The translations under genes and the position numbers were made by a program. The notes beneath the pieces are model-generated. The model did not search any database. It was not told the origin of the DNA and saw only the letters and a program-made list of their open reading frames with translations. Positions 20,930-32,970 of a DNA stretch of 64,000 nt are shown one piece after another. Source of the DNA: Calliphora vicina (lineage: Eukaryota > Arthropoda > Insecta > Diptera > Calliphoridae); NCBI RefSeq assembly GCF_958450345.1, contig NC_088783.1, positions 98,079,302 through 98,143,301 on the forward strand, read 5' to 3'. The stretch's first letter is position 1. Every line of letters begins with the position of its first letter.

Positions 20930-22585
20930 TTAACGTGATTTTTATGTATTATGAGAGCTGTGGCCAATTATGGACCAATATTCACTAAATTCAGCATTAT
21001 GATGTTTAAACCAAAATAGTACACAGATCAGTACGAATTACTGATCTGTGTACTATTATGGTTTAATATATGGATGCTATGACCTATTATGGTCCTAAGT
21101 ATTTGAGGGCTATTTTGGTAGAATTTCATATAAACAACGCTATTAACAAGAGTGGACCTTATATGGGAGCTATGTCGAATTATGGACCAATATTTAAAAA
21201 ATCTTGTATTACGATTCTTGGAAACAAATTCATTTTGGTTCAGAATAGATTTTTTTTGGATATTTGTGCAGGTTAATGTGTTTTCATGAAGTGGTTCTTA
21301 TATGGAGGCTATGACCAATTATGGGCCTATCATCATAAAATTTGGTACATCGATTTTTGTATATATTTTCTTCGAATTTCAACCTGATAACTATATTTGA
21401 AGAAATTTATGAGGATTTTAGTGATTTTCGGGAGTGGACCTTATATGGGAGCTATGGTTAAATATGCACCGATATTCACAAAATCCAGAAGTATGATTAC
21501 TGGATACAAATTACTGATCTGTGCGTAATTTAATTTTGATATCGATATGTTTTAAATATTTTTTAAGGTTAATATATTTTTCGGAAATGGGCCTTATAGG
21601 GAGCTATGACCAATTATCGGCCAATCTGCATAAAATTTGGTACAGTGATATCTATGTATATGAGTATTATTTTTGTCGAATTTTAGCATGATAAAGGTAT
21701 TTATAAGAGATTTATGAGTACTTAAATGATTTTTGGAAGTGGACGTTATATGGGAGATATGGTCAAATATGGACCGATATTCACAAAATCCTGTAGTATG
21801 ATTTCTAAATATAAATTACCGATCTGTGTGAAATTTTGTTTTGATATTGATATTTTTTAGAGATTTATGTAGGTTATTGTGTTTTTCGGAAGTGGGAGCT
21901 ATAACCAATTATCGGCCGATCTTTATTGAATTAGGTACAGCGATTTTGGTATATATGGGGATTATTTATGTCGAATTTCAACTTGATAGCAACATTTATA
22001 AGACATTTATGCTTATTTAAGAGATTTTCGGAAGTATACTTTATATGGGGGCTATGGTCAAATATGGGCCGATCCACCAAAAATTTTGTAGTATAATTTT
22101 TTTTACCACTATGTATATTTCTATTCTGTAGGCATTTACAGACCATAGAACCATATTTCGGGAAGAAATTTGTATGGGGGCTAGGAGAAATCATGGACCG
22201 ATTCTTATAATTTTGACCAGAGTTACTCCTTTTATCATAAAAGTAACGAGTGAAAAATTGTATGGTAGTAGCTGCAATATATTTACAAAAATGACCAAAA
22301 ATATGGGAAAATGATAAATTTTTTTTTGAGGTTGTCCCACATTTTAATTCATAACTTTGGTTCCACTGTACCGATTTCGCTGATTTTCAATACCAAATTG
22401 CTAAGAATAATAATAAATTTGGACGTGAGCGTGTTTTACACAGACGGACATGGCTCAATCGACTTAGAATTTCATAAGGATCAATAATATATATACATAC
22501 TTTGTTGGGTCTCAGATGAAAATTTCTCAATGACAAACTTATATATACCCTCTTTCACCACTTATGGTGGTAGAGGGTATAATTT
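20930..22585 (-). repeat. Helentron-like element expanded into alternating ~150-bp units
   Basis: At 22545-22580 the sequence TATACCCTCTTTCACCACTT.. with AGAGGGTATA is the reversed 5' hairpin end of a Helentron-like element; just before it (22440-22460) lie CAGACGGACATGG and CAATCGACT blocks like those of other copies. Leftward, the motif TGG(A/G)CCTTATATGGGAGCTATG..CAA(A/T)TATGG.CCGAT recurs about seven times, near 21150, 21290, 21430, 21585, 21735, 21890 and 22030. Two unit types alternate: type A continues ATTCACAAAATCC, type B continues ATAAAATTTGGTACA. Families 2 copies elsewhere have only two such units. No coding region is present. Confidence 0.75.
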
Positions 22586-22589
22586 TATA

Positions 22590-25500
22590 CAAATTGTGTT
22601 GATATAATTCTCATACAGTTTATTTTTATTTTTGCTTAAGTATACTGATATCCCATGTAACATAGCATGAAGTCAATAGTCACTTTAGTGTCTCTTAGTA
22701 ACCTATGGTGAAGTCACTTCAAACTTTCTATCAGCTATCAGATATTCACATTGTAATCAAATGGGTCAAATTTGCTGAACATATTTTATACCTAAAATAT
22801 AAGGATCACATGGTTTTTTATGCCGATTAACAATAAGAATGTGCCAGAGTTGGGAAACTTTAACCCCCCCTCAAATGAAATTAGCTCTGACCATAAGCGT
22901 AGCTAGACTATTATTCTGGGGCGGGCAAGTACCCTTCCCAAATAGTAAAAATAAACAATTTTTTTTATAAAAATATAATTTTTTATTAAAACAAAACTAA
23001 AATATCACAAAAATTCAGTTTGCTAACATAACTATTTCATTTTTAATATTTAAAACTGCTAATTTATTTTATAAAATATTTTCTTTTGTTTTTTTTTTTT
23101 TAATTTTCCTCTTGATCTAAACTGTGTCTTGTTCCTTATTATATTAGTTAGACAAAATACTATTTTTGAGTTGAAAAGATTTATTTATATCTAAACTCTC
23201 TACGCCTTTGTACAAATAATTTTATAAATAAAGAATTGAATTGAAAAAAAACTGTTAAATTTGAAAATCGTTCCTGAAGCATTGCACTACGTAACCATTG
23301 TTATATTCTAATAGTAATGATAATGCCTATATGATAAGAATATTTGCGCTGATGATATGTGTGAACACGAATCCACAATAACTAAGTTTATCCTGTCGGA
23401 TAAAAAATGAACCAAAAAGGTTTGCGGATTTTACTCCTTTATTTTAGCTTGTAAAAACATTACATGTGCTCCGTTGTACGATTGGCATTGGAATATTTTT
23501 TTAACTTTTTGGGTTCCAAAAACCCCATGATTAATGTTCTAGGGCACAGGAATCTCTTAACGGAACAATCTACAAATCCAAAAAAAATCTTTCTGCGACT
23601 TTCCAAATTTGTATCTGGGGTGGGCAGATACGAGTCTGGGGTGGTTTTAAAGGCAAGTCGTAAGATAGAAAGAAGATCTAAATATTAATATATCCACTGT
23701 TTTCCCAGAAGAACAATTATATTTTTAAAACTTTAACTATTTAATTCCGGGTATTTATTTAAAGAGTCCTAATTGCTTTGAACACTTTTGTGTATTTTTT
23801 AGACTTTGCGCGATCCATATTTTATTAATTTATGTTTCTTCACAAAAATATAAGTGCAAATTTTTTAAATTTTTAGGTCATATTTTGATTTTTTGAAACA
23901 TAAATGCATGAAAATGCGCCCCCTACTCATAATATTTTACAAAGTGCACTCAGATTCTCAAAAACGTTTGCGTAAAAGTTTTGTGCGTAAAAGGGTTAAG
24001 GGACATAAGTGAAAGTGATTATCTATAAGGGATACATTGACTAATTGTAAAACGGCTGGGTAATACAAACTATACGGTCTAATTGTACCAAATCAGCCAT
24101 TGTTGGACAATTGAATTCTTTGGGTATAAAATGTACCAAAAAAAAGTTCAATTGTACCAACTTTTTCATCCCTAGACTATTGTATACACATTTTACTCTA
24201 AAGGACACTCTCTCTCTCTCACATAAACACATGTATATCCATGCAAAGCTATTCCGTGTTGTCTTTTTTGAGATTTCTGTCTGCGTGTGTTTGAGTGTGT
24301 GTGTGTATAATGTACATGTGCACTTTGTCAGAGTAAAATGAAAAGGATACGAGCCATAGTAAGGAAATGAGAAACGCGTTGAGAAAACGTATTGTATATC
24401 CTGATTTCGAGATGCCAGTGCTCGAGTTAAGTTTGATAAGCTAACAATCAGTGCCAAACTATACACAGACAAGTGTGGATTTAAAAGAAAATAAAAGTTC
24501 CACATAGTAATTATACAAAAATAAAAAAGTATATAAGTATATAAAATATGTATTATTTATATACATACATACATAAGTACATACCAAACCAAATGTCTAT
24601 AGATACATAGATAAATAATTACAATTTAATAAGAAAAATATAAATATTTTAAATGTTAAAACGAAAACGAAAATTGTTTATACAAATTAAAGTGTAGACA
24701 AATGTTAAAAGACAAAAATAAAACAAAATATTTCTGTATAACCATATTAGTTTTTTTTTTATGTGAATACCTACATACCTACATTCATATGTATATACAG
24801 ATAGATATTTAATGTGAAACAATTTACACATACATATATTGTATAAATTCATACATATGTATGTCTGTATGTACATATGAATATGTATATTTACATATGT
24901 ATGCTTTTGTGTACATAAAGTGGGTCATTCAATTACACATCATGTTAAAACGGGAAAAAAATTATAAAAAAAAATAATAAAAAATAACAAGAAGCCAAGA
25001 AATAAATTGATATACATGTACTACATATATGTACTAAGTTTGTTTCTTGTAAAAAAAAATATATATATATAAAAAAAAGTGTATCTATCCACATACTTAA
25101 ATTCACATAAAGGGTCATTTATTTATAATCGTTGCGAGAGTGTTTCGTTCTACTAAAGCCTAAAAGAAAAGGAAACGGAAATGAAAGAATTTCTATTGAA
25201 ATGTAGAAAATTATGATTATGGTTCATTTTTGTTTTGTCTAATTACCTAAACAGCAATTAAGACCAGTCCAAGTCAAAAAGTGTGAGTGTTCTAGTTAGT
25301 TCAATTTTGTTGTGCAGGTGATAGATAATATATTAATACTAAACTATACAATTAAGTTACAAATCAATACCAAACCTAATCAAATCACAGAAAAGAAAAG
25401 CAAAAATTGATTTGTACCCACCCAAAGTCTAGTTTTGTCAAATAAAATAATAACAAAGAAAGCCAAAAGAGGACAATAAAACGAAGCTGATAAAGAAGTA

Positions 25501-26560
25501 AGAACAAAAATTTAAGAAAGCAAAAAAGAAAACATTACAGAAAGAACAAACAAAAAAAAACCATAAAGAGTAAAAAATAAAAGATACATTTCATTCACCA
25601 GTGTTATGTGCATGTATGTATTTATGTGTGAGTGATTGAGTGCGTATGTGTGTGTGTGAATACATAGGTATGTATTTATGAGTGTTTATTGTAAATTTGA
25701 GAGTTAGTGTCCGTGATTAGTGTGTTAAAAACTATAGCTATAAATATTTAATTTCAAATTCGTATTGTAAATGAACAACGATTATTTACTCGCACCGCAA
25801 AGGAAACAATCGATTTCCATTCATTATTTTATTCGATTAATATTTTAATGGATTTGTATTTGCTCATTCTTCATTATTGGTAATCAGTTTCTTAAAAGTT
25901 TATTATATAACGACAGTTTATTATTGTATCTGGTGTAGAAAAGTAAGTAAATACAAATACCTAATTTTAAATGAAAATAAATACAAAAATAAGTACATAT
26001 GTATATAGAAAAAGGAAATATTATATAACGAATAATACGTGGTATTTAAGAGCCGGAATTATTTTTTTTAATACTACAAATGTATGTTTGTACATATAAA
26101 TACACATACACAAACATGTGTACACGTACATACATATGTATTGTTGTGTGTGTATTGTATTAAATGCCGAATTATTCGAGTATACAGTAAGTGATAAATA
26201 CAATGGAAACTTGTATTAAAGGTCTACTACACAAAATGCCTTACTTCATAATTTAATGCTCTGTTATGTTGTGAGGATGCACACGAACTGTTTTTTAGAA
26301 CAATCTTGTACCATGTCATGCATAAAATAAGTAGTTGATGTTATTGTTGCAATGTGTGGTAGCATGAGTTAAGTTGTTGTTAACATTTGTCGCATTGTTA
26401 TACTGAATAAAATTTCATTGTTTTGTAACTTTACTATGTTCTATTTAATGCCATGAATATAAGCTATAAATTATATTCCTAGAAAATTAATTTTTTAAAC
26501 AATAATAAATAAGAAAATTTCTTAATATTGTAAAATTTTCCAAAAAAAATACCTTGGAAC
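22590..26560. other. AT-rich intergenic DNA with microsatellites, no gene called
   Basis: No coding sequence could be supported in this 4-kb stretch. It contains runs of TACATACATA and ATGTATGTATAT (24540-24910), CTCTCTCT/TGTGTGTG patches (24210-24310) and a further TGTGTGTG patch (25640-25660). The A-rich part at 24930-25760 has the look of a fly untranslated exon, but no reading frame or splice signals make that case. Confidence 0.55.
24540..24910. repeat. TACA/ATGT-type microsatellite cluster
   Basis: Interrupted runs of TACATACATACATAAGTACATAC and CATACATATGTATGTCTGTATG and similar words dominate. They are low-complexity repeats common in fly non-coding DNA. Confidence 0.7.
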
Positions 26561-26566
26561 ACGTCG

Positions 26567-27460
26567 CACAGTGGGTTGAATCGCATCCAAAGTGACGCTT
26601 AACTCAGGCAATAATGTTAGATTTTTTCTATATATTTTTTTAAAAATTATGCCTTATTAAATAAAAAATTGGAAAAAAATTTTATAAAAAAAAATTTCAA
26701 AGGATAGTATTTTAGACACAATTTTTCAACAAGATCGGTCAAGAACTCTCTGAGTTAGAGGGATTCCAAATTTGACACTTTGACCAAACAGGTATTTTTT
26801 CTCATTCCGAGTTACCTCACTTTAAGGCCTTGAGGCTCCGGAGCGTATTAGTGATTTAACTCCAAATTCAAAACTAAAACTCAGCTACACCTCCTCTATA
26901 GCCATAGCAAGTTTGTTAAAAGCGGACAATACGTTTAGAATTTACATCTTCATTTCCATTTTTTTCATTTCCGCCACAGTGCAGCTCGAGTCTTTTAATA
27001 AAATCTTAATTTAAAGAAAGGCACGCAAGCATGTACTTTTTTTTATTATATAGTATAAAAACAAACAACTACAAACACATTTAGTTATTATCCATCAGAA
27101 ATTAAAAATTCTCTAAATTTGGAACATTTATAAAATAAAAAAATACTTATCCAAAAAAAATCTAAATAAAAGTTCTTATTCATATACTCAAATATCTGAA
27201 GTTAATGGTTCCATCATAAAAAGTTAGAATTTAACTGTTTTTTTTTTAAAAATATTTTAATTGTGTTTAATTTAAATTTTTATTATTTTATCTAAAAATA
27301 CGACAAATTTATCCACTTTGACAGTATCTGCAGAAAAAGTATGCAACCTAGAATAACGATTTTAGCTATTAGTGATGTAGAATTTTGTCTACTTTTAAAT
27401 AAATATTAATTCTAAAAAATCAATTATGCGCCACTTTGAACATGATTCAACCCAACGTGC
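26567..27460. mobile_element. candidate TIR element, ends (CACAGT/GCACGT)..GGGTTGAAT
   Basis: The left end CACAGTGGGTTGAATCG..CAAAGTG and the right end (reverse complement GCACGTTGGGTTGAATCA..CAAAGTGGCGC) are inverted. GTCG occurs immediately outside each end (26563-26566, 27461-27464), possibly a 4-bp duplication or chance. No coding region was identified. The superfamily is uncertain. Confidence 0.55.
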
Positions 27461-27591
27461 GTCGGTTTTTATTTTTTTGTTATCAAATGGGGTTTTAAAG
27501 GTGTAAAAAGCGATATAATTTTTTTTCGTCCACTCCTAATTTCGAGTGGGCGGATTTTTAAACTTGAACATATTAAACATACCCTTTTAAC

Positions 27592-27846
27592 TAGAGTTTC
27601 GTGTTCGGTTTTAACCGAAACCGAAACCGCGGTTTTTCAAGGCCTAAAACCGAATCCGACAATTATTCTTCGGTTTTTACTTTTTCAGTAGAAAATTCAA
27701 AATTTAGAAATTAAAAATAAACTTTTTCATCCAATGATTCATTGAATTTCTCTAAAGACAAATAAAACTAAATTTAAAACCGAATTTAAAAGGGATTTAA
27801 AACCGAAACCGCGGTTTTGAAATTCTTCGGTTTTTTGGAAACTCTA
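27592..27846. mobile_element. hAT MITE, TAGAGTTTC ends, 255 bp
   Basis: The ends TAGAGTTTCGTGTTCGGTTTT and (reverse complement) TAGAGTTTCCAAAAAACC are hAT-like. Flanks CTTTTAAC (27584-27591) and CTTCTAAC (27847-27854) are an 8-bp duplication with one mismatch. The interior is rich in AACCGAAACCG(CGG) repeats. The same family occurs at 34190-35682. Confidence 0.82.
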
Positions 27847-27924
27847 CTTCTAACTATATGTAAGATTACCTATTAATATAGACCGACTATGCACACTGGT
27901 TTTATTTACGCTTTTTTTGGCATA

Positions 27925-28205
27925 AACTCTAATTTAAAAGCAATTGAATTGAAATTTGGTTTGTATACATTTTTTATACTCCCAAGATAACCTGCCTAGT
28001 TTCATATGATTTGGGGCACTATTTCATATACTTAGCTGCTTTATAGCCGATCTGGCCGATTTGCCCCAACTTTTTTGTTTATAAAGCTATTGAAGTGAAA
28101 TTTGATTTGCATTAATTTTTTATGTTCCTAAGATGACCTACGAAGTTTCATATGATTTGGGGCACTATTTCATATAGCTGTCATATAGCCGATCTGGCTG
28201 ACATT
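27925..28205 (+). repeat. two tandem ~150-bp units
   Basis: AA(A)GC(A/T)ATTGAA.TGAAATTTG..TTTTTTAT..CC.AAGAT.ACC.. followed by GTTTCATATGATTTGGGGCA and TATAGCCGATCTGGC occurs twice, at about 27935 and 28085. No coding role is seen. Confidence 0.7.
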
Positions 28206-28209
28206 TTGA

Positions 28210-29515
28210 CATTTCCACAAAAAATATAATTTTTAAATTTTGATTTTTTCGAAAACGTGTGGATTCGGATAAAAAGGATTAGTTTCTTATTAATCTGCAG
28301 ACTTTGGTTAATAACTTCTCACTTGCAACTTTTTGCAACGCTTTGCCATGCAAAAGTACTGATCCACGAAACACAACTACACTTGTTAAGCTCATTCTAA
28401 AAATACATATAAACAAAACACGGTACAATTGGACAAAAACACACAAACATTGGTAAACTATAGTTTTAAATACCAGGACAAAGGTTTTCCATATTAATCC
28501 TTTTCACTTTTGTGTAAACTTTCGCCAGAACAAACAATCAAAGTTGCAAAATTCCCCCCCCCCAATTTTACACAAAACGTGTGGTACATAATAAGCTTTC
28601 TTTAACAGCGCACAAACAGAACAGTATTGGTCCACATGTTAAAGTTAAATATTTTTTTTCTAACTAGGGTGTTTAAAAATTAAAAATCAACAAAATTTTA
28701 AAATACTTAAACAAAAGAAAATTTATTTTATGCAAAAAAAAAACGGAAAAAACCAGTGTGCTATGGTTCAATGCCGGGAAACTGATTTTTTGACCTATTT
28801 TTTTTTATCTGAAAAAGTCAGTATAAGTATTACTTCAGTTTATGAATATAACTAAAAAAATGTCTCTAATATCTTGGGATCTATATTACCTACAGAGTCA
28901 TACTGCACCTTAAATTAAAACTAAATCTCTTGACTTTTAAATAGTGAATTTTTTCCCTGATTTTTTAGATTTTTTAAAAAAAATATCGGATCAAAAACTA
29001 ATTTTTCAAGGAATTGGGCAAGTCGGTCCACATTAATAGGCCATGTAATACATATATGGAAAGGTCTTAAAAATTCCTTTCATTTGAGATAAAGCGGATA
29101 AATATTGTCAACTTTGGAGCTTCGCCAACTCGAAAAGAAGCGTGGCCGACACAATTTTTTTTTACTACTTAACTATGGAAATATACAATATACTCAAGAA
29201 ATAAATTAAAAATTTAAAATGCGATGAAATAGTATTAAGTCGTTTGGTTTATTACTACTCTCAAGTAGATGTATGTGTCTAATATTGTTTGTATAAGTTC
29301 ATTAATTTAAATGCCCTATTAAAACCCATCGTCTTTTATTGCCACATTTTAGCAAAATACTGAGATAATCCACTTTGGACTATCTTTTTTGGTTCCCGAG
29401 GTTCACTGATTTTTATTTTAAAATGAGGGACATAACTTTAAAATCGGAGGAAGTCGTTGTCGAATCGAACTTTTTTAGTATGCTAAATTAGAAAGCTAAA
29501 TATAAAATTTGAAAA
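28210..29515. other. intergenic stretch, no gene seen
   Basis: AT-rich DNA, with a CCCCCCCCCC run near 28555. No element ends or coding sequence could be supported. Confidence 0.5.
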
Positions 29516-29519
29516 ACAT

Positions 29520-29774
29520 TTGGTCAATTCACAAGGTCTCTTATCATGTCATATTGTCATAAGTCCTAATATTTCACAATGGTTTTTATTATTTTTCAAC
29601 CAAACAACGTCCTAAAATAATACTACTCTGTATGCTATGTTTATTGTGTTATCGTAACCTGCCAGCAGAGACCTGCGCCGAATGCCTAAGAGTCGGTTAA
29701 GCCGAGCTGCCGAGTCGAGATATACTAAGACATTATGACAATATGACTGATAAGAGACCTTGTGAATTGACCAA
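29520..29774. mobile_element. TIR element with ~40-bp arms, 255 bp
   Basis: The left arm TTGGTCAATTCACAAGGTCT..CTTATCATGTCATATTGTCATAA is the near-exact inverse of the right arm ending ..GTGAATTGACCAA. The central part is GC-richer than its surroundings (GCCAGCAGAGACCTGCGCCG). A relic of one arm appears near 49980. No target duplication could be fixed. Confidence 0.8.
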
Positions 29775-30306
29775 TTGTTTTGTTAAAATGTAGTAAAAAA
29801 ATAGTGAAGCCTTTTTGTAAATTTTTTTAAACTAGTATTAAAAAAAAAATTTTGAAAAACTGTATAAATTAAAAAACTTGAAAACGTTTCTACATTAGGG
29901 TGGCCCTTATTTTGCAATTTTCCAATTTTCGATGTAAAAAAATGGTTCTTTGTCATCTAAAAACCAAATGCTCAAAATTTGAGTTTTCAGCGAAAATAGC
30001 CAGGAAAAAATTACAATTAAAATTAGTTTATATGCATATTTATTTCATTTACCTATAGATGTTTAAATATAAAGTATATATGTTTTCTGACATCGAATAT
30101 AATTTGATACCAAAAACAAATCATTAAATTTCATGCACATCTCAAACGTCAATTCAATAATTGGGGATTCCCATTTATATACACAGTACAGAAATAAATT
30201 CAGCAAGTAGAAAGACTACTCAGTATTGTCTTGAGAGCGTATAAGTAATATTTTTCATTTATGTGTAAACGAAAAATATTACTTATACACCATACAAGGG
30301 TGTAAA
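29775..30306. other. intergenic stretch with a small perfect hairpin
   Basis: No gene is seen. A TTAGGGTGGCCCTTA block at 29893 matches the ends of the element at 54141-54518. At 30237-30290 GTATAAGTAATATTTTTC and its exact inverse face each other across a short loop. Confidence 0.55.
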
Positions 30307-30314
30307 ATATAAAG

Positions 30315-30504
30315 CAATGTTGGATGGCAATCGACACCGTTATACATACCGTATTGATAAATGCATTTTAATAACGGTATAAATACCGATATATTAGGTT
30401 TATACCGGTATACCGATACCGATATAATTTAAATACCGTTACCGATACCGAAATAGTAATAAAATTAATACCGATACCGTTATTCGTTTCGGTTGCCAAC
30501 CTTG
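30315..30504. mobile_element. hAT MITE, 190 bp, exact 8-bp target duplication
   Basis: The ends CAATGTTGGATGGCAATCG and (reverse complement) CAAGGTTGGCAACCGAAACG are hAT-like TIRs. ATATAAAG flanks both sides exactly (30307-30314, 30505-30512). The interior repeats TACCGATACCGATA-type words many times. Confidence 0.9.
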
Positions 30505-30955
30505 ATATAAAGTGATATACCACTCCCTCCAAAGTCGAGACACAAAAGTGTCCATTATAAAAAAATAAATATAAAAAAGTTATGAGTTCTCAGAAAGTTT
30601 CAAGCGCCTAGAAAATTGCAATTAAATTACATAAAGTTACCCGGATACCCGGATACCCTGTCACACACATAAAGGTTAAACATTATTAATGGACTAATTA
30701 ATATTCGAAATTATATTAAAAACTATCAGCCTAACTACAAAAGCCTTAAAGTCGATTTTAAGTCCATAAAGTTGACTATTATTTAAAATTTCCAACCATA
30801 AAACAAATTTCAAATATAATTTAAAATGTTGTTTTATTATTTAAAAAAAAAGCTTTTTGTTTTGAAATTTTATGTACATTTAGATTTTTTAATTTTTTGA
30901 AATGGCTTTTTTTTATTTGCATTCATTGAAAAATATTGTCATTTATTTGAATGTA

Positions 30956-31838
30956 CAGTATCGGCCATAACCTCTGTGAATATTTTTCATATTATATTTT
31001 CTTTTATAAAAACAAAGTTTTAAATTTCGATTATGTATTATTTTGATTTGTAAGAGGTAACTTAAAATCCAAATCCAAATATTTTAAGGTAGAAAATAAA
31101 ACGGACAAAACTAAAGCACCCCTTCATGGATATAATATAAAACTGGCATAAGACCAGTGAAGAGATGAAGGTCGTCAGCTGAATAATCTGACTTCTACTG
31201 CTCTTCAACGGATTATTCTTTCGCTTAAACTTGTTCATACTTGACTAGCTGATACTGTAGGATCTTTTTGAATTCCTCTTTTGATCAAGGAATCATAATA
31301 TGAGACCAGTCTGCAAAAACTTTGAAATGGGCCTGAAAAAACTGATCTGTTAATTGAATATTTTTTACTCAATTCAAATTCATGTCGTGATAAGCCCGTC
31401 TTCCAGTCTTCAATAACTTTAATTTTAAATTCACTGGAGTACTTTTCCATGCCATTGTATTTTTTCACAATAAACTGTATACAACTTAAATTATACACAC
31501 TACGCCTTCCTTTATTTTTATCTTCTGGAATTTTTAAATCCATTCGTTGTCAGTCCCGTTAACTCACAATGCAAATATACAGTAGCGTAGTCTAATTTTT
31601 AAACATCTTATAAGAGGGTGCTTTTGTTTTGTCCGTTGCGTTTTGTGTTTTTATATGATTTACGATTTTAAATTAATTTTTAATAAAATTATCTTTTACT
31701 AAATGAATCTCATATGAATATTAACAATATAAGTTAATAAAATATATACAAATCACAATTCAAATAAGCATTTATTATCAAAAAAAATAAGTTTTGAAAT
31801 AATCTATTGAGGGGGTGCTTTAGTTATGGCCAATACTG
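30956..31838 (-). mobile_element. Tc1/mariner-type deletion derivative, 883 bp, TA-flanked
   Basis: The ends CAGTATCGGCCATAAC and (reverse complement) CAGTATTGGCCATAAC are inverted and abut TA at 30954-30955 and 31839-31840. A block (AAAACGGACAAAA..AAAGCACCCC) recurs inverted near both ends. It carries only the beginning of a transposase gene, on the minus strand. Confidence 0.87.
31235..31543 (-). pseudogene. N-terminal helix-turn-helix fragment of a transposase
   Basis: The open frame has 102 codons. Inside it, MEKYSSEFKIKVIEDWKTGL..SRHE..LSKKYSINRSVFSG reads as the N-terminal DNA-binding helix-turn-helix seen in transposases, where a short charged helix is followed by a recognition helix. 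The catalytic half of the gene is absent: after SASQV the frame stops and the element ends 280 bp later. The true start may be the internal Met of MEKYSS. It would be at most a DNA-binding remnant. Confidence 0.6.
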
Positions 31839-32009
31839 TATATGTTGCAAAAAGTTTTGAAGATTTTTTCAAATAAAAACAAAAGTTCTATTTTAAAATA
31901 AAGTCGACTTTAACAAAAATTAACTTTAAAATTTCTTTCATAGTTTGGGTGATAGTCAATTTTAGGGACTTTAAATCGACTTTAAGGCATCTGTAGTTAG
32001 GCTGAATAA

Positions 32010-32965
32010 ATTTATATTCTTGAGAGTTTCTAAAATCATAAGAGTGTCGGAATTTTTGAATACTGAATATAGACACTTACATAAATATTTTCATTTGACA
32101 ATGTGAACAATATTATTTGAGATGTTTTAATTTGCTTCTGCACTTGCTATTGAGTAATACATAATATGCGTACTTTGTTATAATTAAGGATAAACATCAG
32201 CTTAAAAAGAAAATTAATTATTGATAATTTGGTAAAAGTACTTTTCAAGCTATACAAACATAGAAAGGATACGAGATACCAGATGTCACTTCTACAATTT
32301 GATGTCGGATTCAAAAATAACCCAAAAGAGAAATGTAGCTGTTATTAAAACATAAACAACGACATGGGATATGTAATGATCGAGCTTTAAATGACGACAC
32401 AGTATTTAAATAACCAAAAGAGCTGTATTTTGGGTCATAGCTAAAAAATAATTTTTGCTCAACTTTTTTTTCGAACCAACCTAATGTATAGTAAGTATGT
32501 GCTTAAATAAATACACGAGTACGAGTACATAAGTATGTATATATGTATTATGTGTATCCGAAAATCAGAAAATGTACAACGAGTATTTAGTTCAAATGTG
32601 CAAATAGTTTTTGTAAGTCTTAAAATGGATTAAAGAGTATTATTTAGAGTGCAAACAAAAAACATGTACATACAAATAATAAATTGCACAGAGTCTGAAA
32701 TTGACACTTAAGTGACAATTACAGAAAAGTGCTTTTTGCATTTAAGACAGTGTTGACAGGTACTTTTTTGTAAAAAAAGAGAGGCAATTAATATGCCTAT
32801 ATATAATTGTGTTACTTTCTTTGGAATGGGGATATATTGTATAAGGAAAGGTGGTGAAAGGAGGAGAAAAGCTTTTTATTGGCAACACTGGAATTGCGCG
32901 TTATGTTTGTTATTAGTGCAGGTTGCAACGCCTCTGGTGGTGAGATGGCGCATTAGTCAAGCCAA
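32010..32965. other. intergenic stretch, no gene seen
   Basis: AT-rich DNA. The 71-codon frame at 32793-33008 overlaps the tail of the candidate SINE and shows no domain, so it is not called. Confidence 0.5.
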
Positions 32966-32970
32966 CAACC

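Larger units (their letters stand above)
30727..32004. mobile_element. TIR element with CAGCCTAACTACA ends (family B), interrupted
   Basis: The left end CAGCCTAACTACAAAAGCC and the inverted right end CAGCCTAACTACAGATGCC share the following CTTAAAGTCGATTTAAGTCC..AA..TTGACTAT. Related sequences lie at 41466-41790 and 42104-42470. A Tc1-like element (30956-31838) sits inside. No transposase of its own is seen. Confidence 0.75.

Noticed and set aside
20930..22585. CRISPR-like array
   Set aside because: Regular units are present, but they are ~150 bp, divergent, without unique spacers, in a eukaryotic genome; a Helentron-derived tandem repeat fits.
24041..24505. 154-codon minus-strand open frame
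   Set aside because: It spans CTCTCTCT and TGTGTGTG microsatellite patches, has simple-repeat residues and no domain or splice context.
25100..25760. untranslated exon of a host gene
   Set aside because: A-rich composition and GTGAGTG-type words look transcript-like, but there is no reading frame, and no pair of splice signals stands out in such AT-rich DNA.
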